Positions 1-13,124 of a stretch of DNA of 64,000 nucleotides are shown here, one piece after another; position 1 is the first letter of the stretch; every line of letters begins with the position of its first letter. Origin of the DNA: Agelas oroides (Eukaryota; Porifera; Demospongiae; Agelasida; Agelasidae); NCBI GenBank assembly GCA_949130485.1, contig OX422184.1:18771824-18835823 (forward strand), given 5' to 3'. The notes under the pieces were generated by a model, which made no database searches, was not told the origin of the DNA, and saw only the letters and a program-made list of their open reading frames with translations. A program made the translations under genes and the position numbers.

Positions 1-2728
1 TCTAATGTCAGAAGTCGCTCAAGCTGGACACCTGCGTGAGAAAAAATTGGTCAGCTTATTACTAACATTCTAGCTTAAGCAGATTTCAGGAGCATACTCA
101 GTTTATTGTTTCCAGGATTAGTGTGTAGGTTCCTTAAAACTTTGGAAATAGATGGCAAAGCTTTACGAAGATCTTCCATCTCAGCCTTAGCAAGAGAACC
201 TGCATATAAACAAAATAGGATTAAAATGCAATTCAACATAGTTGTTGCTCAAATTACCTTTATCAACAATTACTTTCAGAGAGCCTCTTATCACTGTCTT
301 CCTGGCGCTCCTTCTCCCCCTTTTGTTTGATGGTACTCTGTAACAACGCAACTGGTGAAGTACATATGAACCATTGGCAGAGAACAGTTCCTCATTTAGT
401 GGACCTTCTTGTAGTTTGCCTGCAAACCTCTCGTGAGGCTTCACCATCTTGACAGTTGTTGATCCTGAAGAGTGGTAAAGATATCCAGAACGATACTCAA
501 TGTCCTCCTCCTTCTCTAGCTGCACATGCTTTACATGAGCTCCTGTTGAGTACTCTTTTATATCACTACTGGAGACGGAACGGTGCATCTTGGTTGAGCT
601 ATTGTTGTCACCTGTAGACTCATAGCTGAAAGAGAGCATGAGACAAAGACACTACCATACAAGTACAATGAAACATGTACACCATTGGTTATCACAGTGC
701 ATGCATTGTGTTCACCTATAGTGTGCCAGATGAACTGACTGTGGATCTTCTTCTTCCTCCTCTTCCTGGTTCTGGAAGTTTGCCTGGAAGGCAGCAGCAA
801 TGCTCTTCTTGAGGTTCACTCCCTCAGGGTGGCTGTCCTTTTCATAGGAAATCTCCACAACACGACCATTTTCCACTTGTATAAAGCAAAACTGACCAGA
901 GTAAAGTTTATTCATCATTGTTTGCTGCGCTTGTCTGATGTGTATGAAAACATAATAAAATGGTTATAGTAATCCTTTAAAGGTACATCCAGCATACTAT
1001 CAACGAATGACTATAAACACCACAAACAGACTAAGTGTCTAGTACTATCGATCCATGAGGAATTAGTCCTTGAGGCCAAAACATTGCATAAAATACCAGG
1101 CCAAATATACTCACATTACCTGCAGTTTGAGACATTGGTTGTTTGATAGCAAACTGTAGGTGTATTGGTTTTTTATGCATTGATACAGTACACTGAGTGT
1201 AATGGCGAGTAAGTGCCGAAGTCTCTTTTGAAGTCGCTGTGAGGGGTGATGGTGGTGTAGCTGGTGAAGGAAAGCTGTTGCTGAATGAAGGCTTTATTCC
1301 TGGGGTAAGTGCACCATGATATTAATGAATGTACACTCAGAATGGATGTCCATTGCCTCCTCTGGCCAGCCTGGGAATTCATTCATTCATCTGTTCAGCA
1401 ATTTTTTTACATGAATCCCTAATTCACATTTTGTGCTACATGCAATCATTTCAGTTCACACTATATGTAGGCACTACGTATTAAGTACTCACTTCATGTT
1501 GTCTTCACTGAAAGGGGAATCTAGCAGAGCCACATTTTTCACAGTAAAACAGTACTCTGTGGCTTGTGTTTGGTTGAATGTTCCAACTGCAGCCATGATT
1601 GTGTGGGGAAAGCGTAATGCATGATATGTATAATAATAACAGTCGAAAATGGCCATTACAAATTGAACAAAAAAATAGACGGCTTGATGTTTTCTTTTAT
1701 ACTTGTAATTGCATCTACTGCTGAACATTCAGCCAGTCTCTCTCAGGCACACAGTCGACAAATGAGCTACATGCAAGAACTTCAAAACTTGGGGTGCTCT
1801 GCTGACAATCAGGTTAGAGGAAGGAATTATACTCAGAATCCAGGGGGAGCATAGTTCTTTGCAAAAACAAATAAGCAAACAAAAAAAAAGAAGCACGCGC
1901 ATGTTTGGGCTACTAATGTAGGCCTAAAGCGACTAAAAGCTTGTTGCAACACAGTAGTCGTCGAAACGACTGCATTTGCATGCAAGCGAGACTTTTAGGT
2001 GGCGTCCCGCAAAAGCAGTTCAAAACTGTTAACAGTGTCGTTAACAGTGCAGTATTAAAACACACAAAATAATTAGTTTCCATTCAGCTTGGTCGTCGAC
2101 AATCAACATCTGCCGTAGATCGTGAAAATTTCGCTGTTAAAATAATTTCGCGGTCGAGACCAACCGCGAAAATTTAATATGCAAAAAAAAACTTTCGCGG
2201 CGATGATCAATGAATAAGTGTGGGCGCGCGCTAGTCCATCCAACCGTTAAAAAGGTTTCGCGGATCGAACGAAACCGCGAAAATTTAACACCACGAAAAT
2301 TTATTAGGCAAATTATTTATAACGTGAAAATTTTCCAATCTACGGTATCTAGTTGGGCGTCATCGACTAAACTTATTCAATCCTTATAACTGCAATCCAT
2401 GGACTATAGGTACACCAAACAAACTTGGAGATTAGTTGCTTACCGGAGTAGCAATTCACTGTGACCGCGGCAGACAATGTGTAGTTCTGAAGTAAGTCTC
2501 CCTGAAGGAACTGATGACTGGCGGTGAACCTGTACATGCAGATGGTGCTATCCTGCAGATGATAATAAATCTCTTAGAATCATAGTTAGATTACGTATTA
2601 TATATTCCTGGTACCTCGCATTGCCCTTTTGCCACATAACCGTCTTGCAACGTCGGCTGCACAATTGGAGATGCGCAGCAAAATGCCACGAGCACCACCG
2701 CGAGCACCGCGAGTGCGAAGAGTTTCAT
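1..2728 (-). CDS. Gene A: secreted LLTP (vitellogenin-like) protein, 5' exons only; 3' part lies beyond the left edge
   Basis: Minus-strand gene, exons 2728-2615, 2552-2444, 1586-1493, 934-716, 625-258, 199-98 and 31-1 (partial). All junctions are GT-AG and phases close (0,1,2,2,1,1). The start ATG at 2728-2726 opens a signal peptide (MKLFALAVLAVVLVAF), and a TATA box lies about 50 bp upstream. Later exons carry GQFCF, the GVNLKKSIAAAFQ segment that resembles the lipoprotein N-terminal (vitellogenin/apoB/MTP) barrel, a six-Glu run, and a basic KRGRRSARK site that could be cut by furin. Exon lengths match genes B and C exactly (109, 94, 219, 102 bp) except exon 5, which is 368 versus 377 bp. 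Sequence differs more from B and C than those differ from each other, so A is the oldest copy of the three. By family it should be a secreted or ER-luminal lipid carrier. Whether A also has an SRCR tail cannot be seen. Confidence 0.85.
2111..2346. mobile_element. MITE with CCGTAGAT ends and CGCGAAAATTT arms, in gene A intron 2
   Basis: About 236 bp with inverted ends (GCCGTAGATCGTGAAAATTT on the left; the reverse complement of the right end reads ACCGTAGATTGGAAAATTTT) and several internal CGCGAAAATTT blocks. It resembles the other CGCGAAAATTT elements at 35781, 62692 and 63070. No coding capacity is visible. Confidence 0.6.
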
Positions 2729-2777
2729 AATTGATGCAGATTGTGTGCGCCGCTGTATGCAAAAAAGGGCAGAGGCC

Positions 2778-2784
2778 CTTTATA
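2778..2784 (-). promoter_or_regulatory. TATA box of gene A
   Basis: TATAAAG on the minus strand, in the context GGGCTATAAAGGG, 50-56 bp upstream of the gene A ATG. Gene B has the same GGGCTATAAAAGGG core at the same distance from its ATG, and both share a CTGCATCA segment just before the ATG. Transcription would start within roughly 25 bp of the coding region, so the 5' UTR is very short. Confidence 0.6.
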
Positions 2785-3745
2785 GCCCAGGCTAGTAAGT
2801 TAAAACGTGAGTGAGTAGTAAAAACAGTGCATTGTTAACGCAACAAAGCTGTGCTTAGATAGATGCTGCTGACATTGCAATTGATTGCCCTTGTGACGTG
2901 CACGCCATGTGCACATGCATCAGGCCAATTGAACACCGTATGAAGTGTTCAAATCGGTGTAGTGTTTACTTTTATCTGTGGTGACAGACACTATGCGTTT
3001 ACACAGTACTGTTGCTGTATATATCTCACAATGCAGTTTTCTGTGCACGGTTGCCTATGAGTATATGCATGACTGGTGTCAGCACCGAATCAAGTTCTTT
3101 ATCATGTATGCATTCTTAGAGTATGCAACACATCAATGGAAAAGAGAACAAATAAGCATGGTGTCAATATATTAAGCACCCAGCCAGTATTAAATAATGG
3201 AGAAGGAATGCTTTTAATTTGGCAGCTGTGTATAGGGGGGCAGGAAAACTGTTATTTTGCAGCAACGGCTTCAGAGCATATAACTAGAGGCCTAAATTGG
3301 TGTATTCTCATGGCATGTAAGATGCCTGATTTATTGTCCCACATGAATTGTGTTTTATGCTCAAGACTGCATTTATAAGTGTTCAGTCACATGAGTCCAC
3401 TGACACTTTGCGGCAAACCTACTTGAGTGTGCAGACTAGCCTCCTCTAGTATGTGGTCAGTTCAGTACATATGGAAATGCAGATGGAGAAAGCCTTGGAG
3501 TTTATAGCATGGATTCATTCCCACGAGATTCATGCCCATGAGATCAACTCTCATGAAATCAACTCCCACAAGATCAACATGAACAGACATTAAATTAAGC
3601 CTGATTCCAACATACATGCAGTGTACACAATTTTACTGATGTTTGAGCCTTGGTGTATGACTAGATTGCAGTGCACAGGTAGCTAGCTAGCTCACAAATG
3701 CACACTGCGGTGGTGCATGCACAGCAGGTTTACCATTAAACTATA
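2785..3745. other. Intergenic DNA upstream of gene A
   Basis: No gene is recognised. A short degenerate tandem repeat lies at about 3521-3576, in which CATGAGATCAACTC-like units of about 15 bp recur three to four times. Open frames here are short and show no family similarity that I can see. Confidence 0.4.
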
Positions 3746-3936
3746 CACAGAAAAAAACTGGTGTGCTATTTGGGTAAAACTGGTGTGCCAAATAAGCACA
3801 GAGTGTGCTATTGTATATCTTTAACACACTAAACGGTCAAATCCAGCACTGGAGTGTGCTAAAATTGCATGTTCTGCTGTGCTACATAACATATTAGCAC
3901 ATGCAAGCACTAATTTCCTTTTTAGCACCCTCGGTT

Positions 3937-4050
3937 TGACACACCACATGTGCTAGTTCCTCTTCACCAAAACTGTATGACACACTACATGTGCTAGTTC
4001 CTCATCACCAAAACTGTATGACACACCACGTGTGCTAGTTTCTCATCATG
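3937..4050. repeat. 41-bp tandem repeat, about 2.7 copies
   Basis: The segment starting TGACACAC(C/T)AC(A/G)TGTGC begins at 3937, 3978 and 4019, exactly 41 bp apart each time. It lies inside the left GTGTGCTA-rich end of the candidate large element. Confidence 0.75.
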
Positions 4051-4162
4051 ATCAGCACACTAACACAACAACTGCATGGGACACACTTGTGATATTTTGT
4101 GTATATGATCAGACTCGGATGCTTGTCATGCAATGGAAATAGTGGTATAATATGTGATTGAT

Positions 4163-7100
4163 TGTGAATGTACACATCAAATGGAACTGTTTGATACCCA
4201 TTTTGTATAGTTTGGTCAAGTATTAGTTGTTTCGGGCCTGAAATTGTTAGTTACAAGTAACCGATATGTACAAGTGGTAAAATCACAACCTCACCTGGAC
4301 AATTTTTGAACCACTCATACCAAAATGAAAACAAACATCAGATTATGAATGTACACATCAAATGGAACTGTTTGATACCCATTTTGTATAGTTTGGTCAA
4401 GTATTAGCTGCTTCAGGGATGATATTGTTAGTTACAACTAACCGATACGTTGGTAAAACCACAACCGTACCCAGACAATTTTCAGAACACTTACTCCAAA
4501 ATGAAAACAAACATCAGATTTTGAATGTACACACCAAATGGAAGTGTTTGATACTCATTTTGTATAGTTTGGTCAAGTATTAGCTGTTTCAGGCCTGAAA
4601 TTGTTAGTTACAAGTAACCGATATGTACAAGTGGTAAAATCACAACCGCACCTACACTCTTTTTGAACCACTCATACCAAAATGAAAACAAACATCACAT
4701 TATGAATGTACACATCAAATGGAACTGTTTGATACCCATTTTGTATAGTTTGGTCAAGTATTAGCTGTTTCAAGCCTGAAATTGTTAGTTACAAGTGACC
4801 GATATGTACAAGTGGTAAAATCACAACCGTACCTAGACTCTTTTTGAACCACTCATACCAAAATGAAAACAAACATCAGATTATGAATGTACACATCAAA
4901 TGGAACTGTTTGATACCAATTTTGTATAGTTTGGTCAAGTATTAGCTGTTTCGGGCCTGAAATTGTTAGTTACAACTAACCAATACGTTGGTAAAACCAC
5001 AACCGTACCCAGACAATTTTCAGAATACTTACTCCAAAATGAAAACAAATATCAGATTATGAATGTACACACCAAATGGAATTGTTTGATACCCATTTGG
5101 TATAGTTTGGTCAAGTATTAGCTGTTTCGGACCTGAAATTGTTAGTTACAAGTAACCGATATGTACAAGTGGTAAAATCACAACCGTACCTAGACTCTTT
5201 TTGAACCACTCATACCAAAATGAAAACAAACATCAGATTATGAATGTACACATCAAATGGAACTGTTTGATACCCATTTTGTATAGTTTGGTCAAGTGTT
5301 GTCTGTTTCATGGATGATATTGTTAGTTACAAATAACCGATATGTACAAGTGGTAAACAACTGCACCCAGACAATTTTCAGAACACTTACTCCAAAATGA
5401 AAACAAACATCAGATTATGAATGTACACACCAAATGGAACTGTTTGATACCCATTTTGTCTGGTTTGGTCAAGTATTGTCTGTTTCATGGATGATATTGT
5501 TAGTTACAAGTAACAGATATGTACAAGTGGTAAAACCACAACCGCACCCAGACAATTTTCAGAACACTTACTCCAAAATGAAAACAAACAACAGATTATG
5601 AATGTACACATCAAATGGAACTGTTTGATACCCATTTTGTATAGTTTGGTCAAGTGTTGTCTGTTTCATGGATGATATTGTTAGTTACAAATAACCGATA
5701 TGTACAAGTGGTAAACAACTGCACCCAGACAATTTTCAGAACACTTACTCCAAAATGAAAACAAACATCAGATTATGAATGTACACACCAAATGGAACTG
5801 TTTGATACCCATTTTGTCTGGTTTGGTCAAGTATTGTCTGTTTCATGGATGATATTGTTAGTTACAAGTAACAGATATGTACAAGTGGTAAAACCACAAC
5901 CGCACCCAGACAATTTTCAGAACACTTACTCCAAAATGAAAACAAACATCAGATTATGAATGTACACATCAAATGGAACTGTTTGATACCCATTTTGTAT
6001 AGTTTGGTCAAGTATTAGCTGTTTCGGGCCTGAAATTGTTAGTTACAACTAACCGATACGTTGGTAAAACCACAATCGTACCCACACAATTTTCAGAACA
6101 CTTACTCCAAAATGAAAACAAATATCAGATTATGAATGTACACACCAAATGGAACTGTTTGATACCCATTTTGTCTGGTTTGGTCAAGTATTGTCTGTTT
6201 CATGGATGATATTGTTAGTTACAAGTAACCGATATGTACAAGTGGTAAATTAAACCACAACCGCACCCAGACAATTTTCAGAACACTTACTCCAAAATGA
6301 AAACAAACATCAGATTATGAATGTACACACTAAATGGAACTGTTTGATACCCATTTTGTCTGGTTTGGTCAAGTATTGTCTGTTTCATGGATGATATTGT
6401 TAGTTACAAGTAACAGATATGTACAAGTGGTAAAACCACAACCGCACCCAGACAATTTTCAGAACACTTACTCCAAAATGAAAACAAACATCAGATTATG
6501 AATGTACACATCAAATGGAACTGTTTGATACCCATTTTGTATAGTTTGGTCAAGTATTAGCTGTTTCGGGCCTGAAATTGTTAGTTACAACTAACCGATA
6601 CGTTGGTAAAACCACAATCGTACACACACAATTTTCAGAACACTTACTCGAAAATAAAAACAAACATCAGATTATGAATGTACACACCAAATGGAACTGT
6701 TTGATACCCATTTTGTCTGGTTTGGTCAAGTGTTGTCTGTTTCATGGATGATATTGTTAGTTACAAGTAACCGATATGTACAAGTGGTAAAACCACAACT
6801 GCACCCAGACAATTTTCAGAACACTTACTCCAAAATGAAAACAAACATCAGATTATGAATGTACACATCAAATGGAACTGTTTGATACCCATTTGGTATA
6901 GTTTGGTCAAGTATTAGCTGTTTCGGGCCTGAAATTGTTAGTTACAAGCAACCGATACGTTGGTAAAACCACAATCGTACCCACACAATTTTCAGAACAC
7001 TTACTCCAAAATGAAAACAAATATCAGATTATGAATGTACACACCAAATGGAACTGTTTGATACCCATTTTGTCTGGTTTGGTCAAGTATTGTCTGTTTC

Positions 7101-10100
7101 ATGGATGATATTGTTAGTTACAAGTAACCGATATGTACAAGTGGTAAATTAAACCACAACCGCACCCAGACAATTTTCAGAACACTTACTCCAAAATGAA
7201 AACAAACATCAGATTATGAATGTACACACTAAATGGAACTGTTTGATACCCATTTTGTCTGGTTTGGTCAAGTATTGTCTGTTTCATGGATGATATTGTT
7301 AGTTACAAGTAACAGATATGTACAAGTGGTAAAACCACAACCGCACCCAGACAATTTTCAGAACACTTACTCCAAAATGAAAACAAACATCAGATTATGA
7401 ATGTACACATCAAATGGAACTGTTTGATACCCATTTTGTATAGTTTGGTCAAGTATTAGCTGTTTCGGGCCTGAAATTGTTAGTTACAACTAACCGATAC
7501 GTTGGTAAAACCACAATCGTACACACACAATTTTCAGAACATTTACTCGAAAATAAAAACAAACATCAGATTATGAATGTACACACCAAATGGAACTGTT
7601 TGATACCCATTTTGTCTGGTTTGGTCAAGTGTTGTCTGTTTCATGGATGATATTGTTAGTTACAAGTAACCGATATGTACAAGTGGTAAAACCACAACTG
7701 CACCCAGACAATTTTCAGAACACTTACTCCAAAATGAAAACAAACATCAGATTATGAATGTACACATCAAATGGAACTGTTTGACACCCATTTGGTATAG
7801 TTTGGTCAAGTATTAGCTGTTTCGGGCCTGAAATTGTTAGTTACAAGCAACCGATACGTATAAGTGGTAAAATCACAACCGTACCTAGACTCTTTTTGAA
7901 CCATTCATACCAAAATGAAAACAAACATCAGATTATGAATGTACACATCAAATGGAACTGTTTGATACCCATTTTGTATAGTTTAGTCAAGTATTAGCTG
8001 TTTCGGGCCTGAAATTGTTAGTTACAAGTAACCGATACATACAAGTGGTAAAATCACAACCGTACCTAGACTCTTTTTGAACTACTCATACCAAAATGAA
8101 AACAAACATCAGATTATGAATGTACACATCAAATGGAACTGTTTGATACCCATTTTGTATAGTTTAGTCAAGTATTAGTTGTTTCGGGCCTGAAATTGTT
8201 AGTTACAAGTAACCGATACCTTGGTAAAACCACAACCGTACCCACACAATTTTCAGAACACTTGATCCAAAATGAAAACAAACATCAGATTATGAATGTA
8301 CACACCAAATGGAACTGTTTGATACCCATTTTGTCTGGTTTGGTCAAGTGTTGTCTGTTTCATGGATGATATTGTTAGTTACAAGTAACAGATATGTACA
8401 AGTGGTAAAACCACAACCGCACCCAGACAATTTTCAGAACACTTACTCCAAAATGAAAACAAACATCAGATTATGAATGTACACATCAAATAGAACTGTT
8501 TGATACCCGTTTGGTATAGTTTGGTCAAGTATTAGCTGTTTCGGGCCTGAAATTGTTAGTTACAAGTAAGCGATACGTACAAGTGGTAAAATCACAACCG
8601 TACCTAGACTCTTTTTGAACTACTCATACCAAAATGAAAACAAACATCAGATTATGAATGTACACATCAAATGGAACTGTTTGATACCCATTTTGTATAG
8701 TTTAGTCAAGTATTAGAACTGTTTCAGGCCTGAAATTGTTAGTTACAAGTAAGCGATACGTACAAGTGGTAAAATCACAACCGTACCTAGACTCTTTTTG
8801 AACTACTCATACCAAAATGAAAACAAACATCAGATTATGAATGTACACACCAAATGGAACTGTTTGATACCCATTTTGTCTGGTTTGGTCAAGTGTTGTC
8901 TGTTTCATGGATGATATTGTTAGTTACAAGTAACAGATATGTACAAGTGGTAAAACCACAACCGCACCCAGACAATTTTCAGAACACTTACTCCAAAATG
9001 AAAACAAACATCAGATTATGAATGTACACATCAAATAGAACTGTTTGATACCCGTTTGGTATAGTTTGGTCAAGTATTAGCTGTTTCGGGCCTGAAATTG
9101 TTAGTTACAAGTAAGCGATACGTACAAGTGGTAAAATCACAACCGTACCTAGACTCTTTTTGAACTACTCATACCAAAATGAAAACAAACATCAGATTAT
9201 GAATGTACACATCAAATGGAACTGTTTGATACCCATTTTGTATAGTTTAGTCAAGTATTAGAACTGTTTCAGGCCTGAAATTGTTAGTTACAAGTAAGCG
9301 ATACGTACAAGTGGTAAAATCACAACCGTACCTAGACTCTTTTTGAACTACTCATACCAAAATGAAAACAAACATCAGATTATGAATGTACACATCAAAT
9401 GGAACTGTTTGATACCCATTTTGTAAAGTTTAGTCAAGTATTAGCTGTTTCGGGCCTGAAATTGTTAGTTACAAGTAACCGATACGTTGGTAAAACCACA
9501 ACCGCATCCAGACAATTTTCAGAACACTTACTCCAAAATGAAAACAAACATCAGATTATGAATGTACACACCAAATGGAAGTGTTTGGTACCCATTTTGT
9601 ATAGTTTGGTCAAGTATTAGCTGTTTCGGACCTGAAATTGTTAGTTAGAAGTAACCGATATGTACAAGTTGTAAAATCACAACCGTACCTAGACTCTTTT
9701 TGAACCACTCATACCAAAATGAAAACAAACATCAGATTATGAATGTACACATCAAATGGAACTGTTTGATACCCATTTTGTATAGTTTGATCAAGTATTA
9801 GTTGTTTTAATTGGGCCTGAAATTGTTATAGTTACAAGTAACCGATACCTTGGTAAAACCACAACTGTACCCACACAATTTTCAGAACACTTACTCCAAA
9901 ATGAAAACAAACATCAGATTATGAATGTACACACCAAATGGAACTGTTTGATACCCATTTTGTCTGGTTTGGTCAAGTGTTGTCTGTTTCATGGATGATA
10001 TTGTTAGTTACAAGTAACAGATATGTACAAGTGGTAAAACCACAACCGCACCCAGACAATTTTCAGAACACTTACTCCAAAATGAAAACAAACATCAGAT

Positions 10101-10718
10101 TATGAATGTACACATCAAATGGAACTGTTTGATATCCGTTTGGTATAGTTTGGTCAAGTATTAGCTGTTTCGGGCCTGAAATTGTTAGTTACAAGTAAGC
10201 GATACGTACAAGTGGTAAAATCACAACCGTACCTAGACTCTTTTTGAACTACTCATACCAAAATGAAAACAAACATCAGATTATGAATGTACACATCAAA
10301 TGGAACTGTTTGATACCCATTTTGTATAGTTTAGTCAAGTATTAGCTGTTTCGGGCCTGAAATTGTTAGTTACAAGTAACCGATACGTTGGTAAAACCAC
10401 AACCGTACCCACACAATTTTCAGAACACTTACTCGAAAGTGAAAACAAACCCCAAAATTATGAATGTACACACCAAATGGAACTGTGTAATACCCATTTT
10501 GTCTGGCTTGGTCAAGTATTGTCTGTTTCGGGCCTGAAATTGTTAGTTACAACTAACCGATATGTACAAGTGGTAAAATCACAACTGTACCTAGACTGTT
10601 TTTGAACCACTCATACCAAAATGAAAACAAACATCAGATTATGAAGGTACACATCAAATGGAACTGTTTGATACCCATTTTGTATAGTTTGGTCTAGTAT
10701 TAGCTGTTTCAGGCCTGA
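4163..10718. repeat. Satellite array, about 36 units of roughly 176-183 bp, with higher-order structure
   Basis: Head-to-tail units each contain GAATGTACACA(T/C)CAAATGG, TTGTTAGTTACAA and CCAAAATGAAAACAAACATC. At least two variants alternate: type 1 with TTTCGGGCCTGAAATTG and AGACTCTTTTTGAAC, type 2 with TTTCATGGATGATATTG and CAATTTTCAGAACAC. Rare variants recur at fixed multiples of the unit: GGTAAATTAAACC at about 6245 and 7144 (five units), ACTCGAAAATAAAAAC at about 6646 and 7546 (five units), TATTAGAACTGTTTC at about 8711 and 9255 (three units). This shows block duplication of multi-unit segments. Open frames across it are accidental. Confidence 0.95.
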
Positions 10719-12889
10719 TTCATATTACATATATGAACATACATGATCATGCAATAACTTTTCCAACTCCTGTAGCTTTAGTCTGGAGAGAACAACCAGC
10801 ATGACAGTTAGGTAGTAGCATGTATGTAGAGTCTGTTTTGTTACAGAAACTTATACTTAGAAGTACAGGACCCAGCCTCGCAAACAGGGTGGGGCTAATA
10901 ATGACAGGGGCGTGGCTCAGTCCTTGTACGCGTGCGCAACATGGCACGCGCCATTTCGCATTTTCTCACTTCGATCGTACACTTCAAGTTCGTCTTCTTT
11001 GATATGATCCGTTCGTGAAAATTCCGCCAGCAACAAAATGGTACCTGAGCTTAGTGGAGGAGAGGGCTTACATGTTCGATGTCCCACGGGAGCGATGTCT
11101 TTCGGTGACAAGGAGTGCGGAGCGGTTACATCGCTGAGACTTCACACCACCGTGGTAAGAAGTGGCTGAAAGTCAATGAATTTATAAATGTACTTTTTTT
11201 TTTACTACATATAAAATAGCTAAAGTAGCTATTTCCGCGTAAGGAAACATATAGCATATAGAGTTGTACTGCAGTAGTAAAGTCGCTAAAGAAATATTGT
11301 TGAATGTGTCATTTCTTTCTTTCTACCTTATACCTCCCTGCTTGTTCCCTTCTCATCCTTCCACCAACTACCAGACTAGCTAGACCAGTTAGTCTTCCTC
11401 TATACTGATCTTGTCTGAGAGATCGTGGTGGTGATAAGTACACAGAGTGAGTCTGCGGCCTTCCCAAAGACATGTTCTGAAGGGAGGTTCTGGAGGCTGT
11501 ATATGCACAGAGAGGAAAGGTATGAGATAGGGAGAACAAAAGCTTTTATTTAAAAGCCCCAGATGATTAATTCACATCACTTGTATATCCATACACAGGA
11601 CCTTTGTCTCCAGGCTATTAATGCCTCATTGTTCAGAAGTACCCAGGCCACAAGGTTCAATCTCCACGCTGCCCTGCAAGTGGTTTAAACTGCTGGTAAG
11701 TAAGCTTGTACTATATACTTATTACAACTGCAGTTGTCTGAATTTGCATTTAGGTCTTCCTCCTTAATTTGTTCTGCACTGGATTGGGGGTGGGGGGAGC
11801 CATAGTACATTTCTTAATAAGGTGCGGAGAACATAAGTTGTACACAAGGCCTTGTATTTTCTGAAATGTACCTGCTGAGTGGATGACTCTTCTGGTTGGG
11901 AATTGTCCAGTGTTTGCATTTTTGTACTCTTAAATTTGCAAACCTAGTTTGTATCATGACCATCTTCCACTATACCTTCCAGGCCTGTTTACTTCTCCTC
12001 ACTACACCAACTGACTACAGAGGCCCCAGCTGCTTGAAGAGCCTCATAGCCAAGTGAGTGGCTACAATGTTTTAATACATCTAGCCTTATCCCTGGTGAT
12101 TACGTTCAGGGATTTCCATGTATGCATGAATAACAACAAACAAGATGAGCCTTTCTGAGATGCTGACTGTGTGATTTCTTCACATACCCCGGTAGAGGAA
12201 TTGCATTTGAAATGATAGCTGCCACACTTTCGAAATATTTTCAGTACACATGCTGCCATGTTGGAAGGCAATTGAAGGAAAGCAATTATACAAAAATTAC
12301 ATTTCTACAGACCTGTTTCGGGCGTTTAACTTCAACTTTAGACTATGCAAAGGGTTAGTGAAGACATTTAACACACCTCTGTGAGAAATGAATGCTACTG
12401 GTAGGAGCATTGCTAGGGCGGGAAGTTCAATGCGCTAGTATGATAATCACTACTGTTTTGTCCTCCAAGATGCCCCACATGACTTGTATAATGGAATAAT
12501 AGAATGATTGCAGTTCCTCCATCGCATGACCTGATTAGTATATGAATAATTATTGCATGTGCTATTCTTTCACAGATGGATGTTAACAATTGAACTCAAC
12601 TAACTGATTGATAGGTACATAAAATGTATATTATATGCATAGTTGAATGCCATTTTTGTATGTATAGAGTATATTGACACAATTTTATACAATGTAGTAC
12701 TTCAATCACATACATATTTGTATAAAATGCTGTAACGTAAGTTATAGCATAACTATTGTTTGCTTGTTTTAGTATATTCATGTTTTCAACTCAGTGTATG
12801 TCACAATTATATTTTGCTTACAGTCAAGAGTGTTTCACTGGAAATTCCATGTAAAAGCTCCACCCACTAAGTGAGGGGTCAGCTGCATG
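10719..12889. other. Non-repetitive core between the satellite and the right terminal zone
   Basis: About 2.2 kb that does not match the satellite. The first 450 bp are CpG-richer and may hold a promoter or first exon; 12590-12800 is AT-rich. Besides the weak spliced-ORF candidate at 11038-11688 nothing is recognised. Confidence 0.4.
11038..11688 (+). CDS. Weak candidate: two-exon small ORF (68 codons)
   Basis: ATG at 11038 in CpG-rich sequence opens 39 codons up to a good donor at 11155 (GTAAGA). A good acceptor ends at 11598 (ATACACAG) and the next exon continues in the same frame for 29 codons to a TAA at 11686-11688, followed by a further donor at 11696 (GTAAGTAAG). A third exon-like segment with acceptor and donor lies at 11983-12053. 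No domain is recognised. The signals may come from a captured gene fragment or a non-coding transcript inside the candidate large element, or be chance. Confidence 0.2.
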
Positions 12890-13124
12890 TCAGTTGACAC
12901 ACTGCTAATTTTGCACACCAATTTTGACACATTGGTAGAATAACACACTTGTTATTTAGCACACTTGCTGAATAGCACACTACTAATTTGGCACACTGTC
13001 CAGTTAGCACATGTGTAGTTTTGACACACCTAACAATTTGACATGCGTGTAGGTGTGTCAAAACTGGAGACATCACTTTTGACACACTTTATGTGTCAGA
13101 TTAGCACACTTTTTTTTTTCTGTG

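Larger units (their letters stand above)
3746..13124. mobile_element. Candidate large (about 9.4 kb) element with inverted GTGTGCTA-rich ends
   Basis: The left end reads CACAGAAAAAAA and the right end, reverse-complemented, reads CACAGAAAAAAAAAA. Both are flanked by TA (3744-3745 and 13125-13126). Inside each end is a zone of irregular GTGTGCTA / GTGTGTCAAA subrepeats, 3746-4110 in direct and about 12890-13120 in inverted orientation. Between them are a large satellite array and about 2 kb of non-repetitive DNA. No transposase is visible, so this would be a non-autonomous or composite element. The unit interpretation is inference from the matching ends. Confidence 0.4.

Noticed and set aside
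4163..10718. Regular repeats that might suggest a CRISPR array or coding repeats
   Set aside because: Units are about 180 bp with no short repeat/unique spacer pattern; open frames are broken and follow the repeat.
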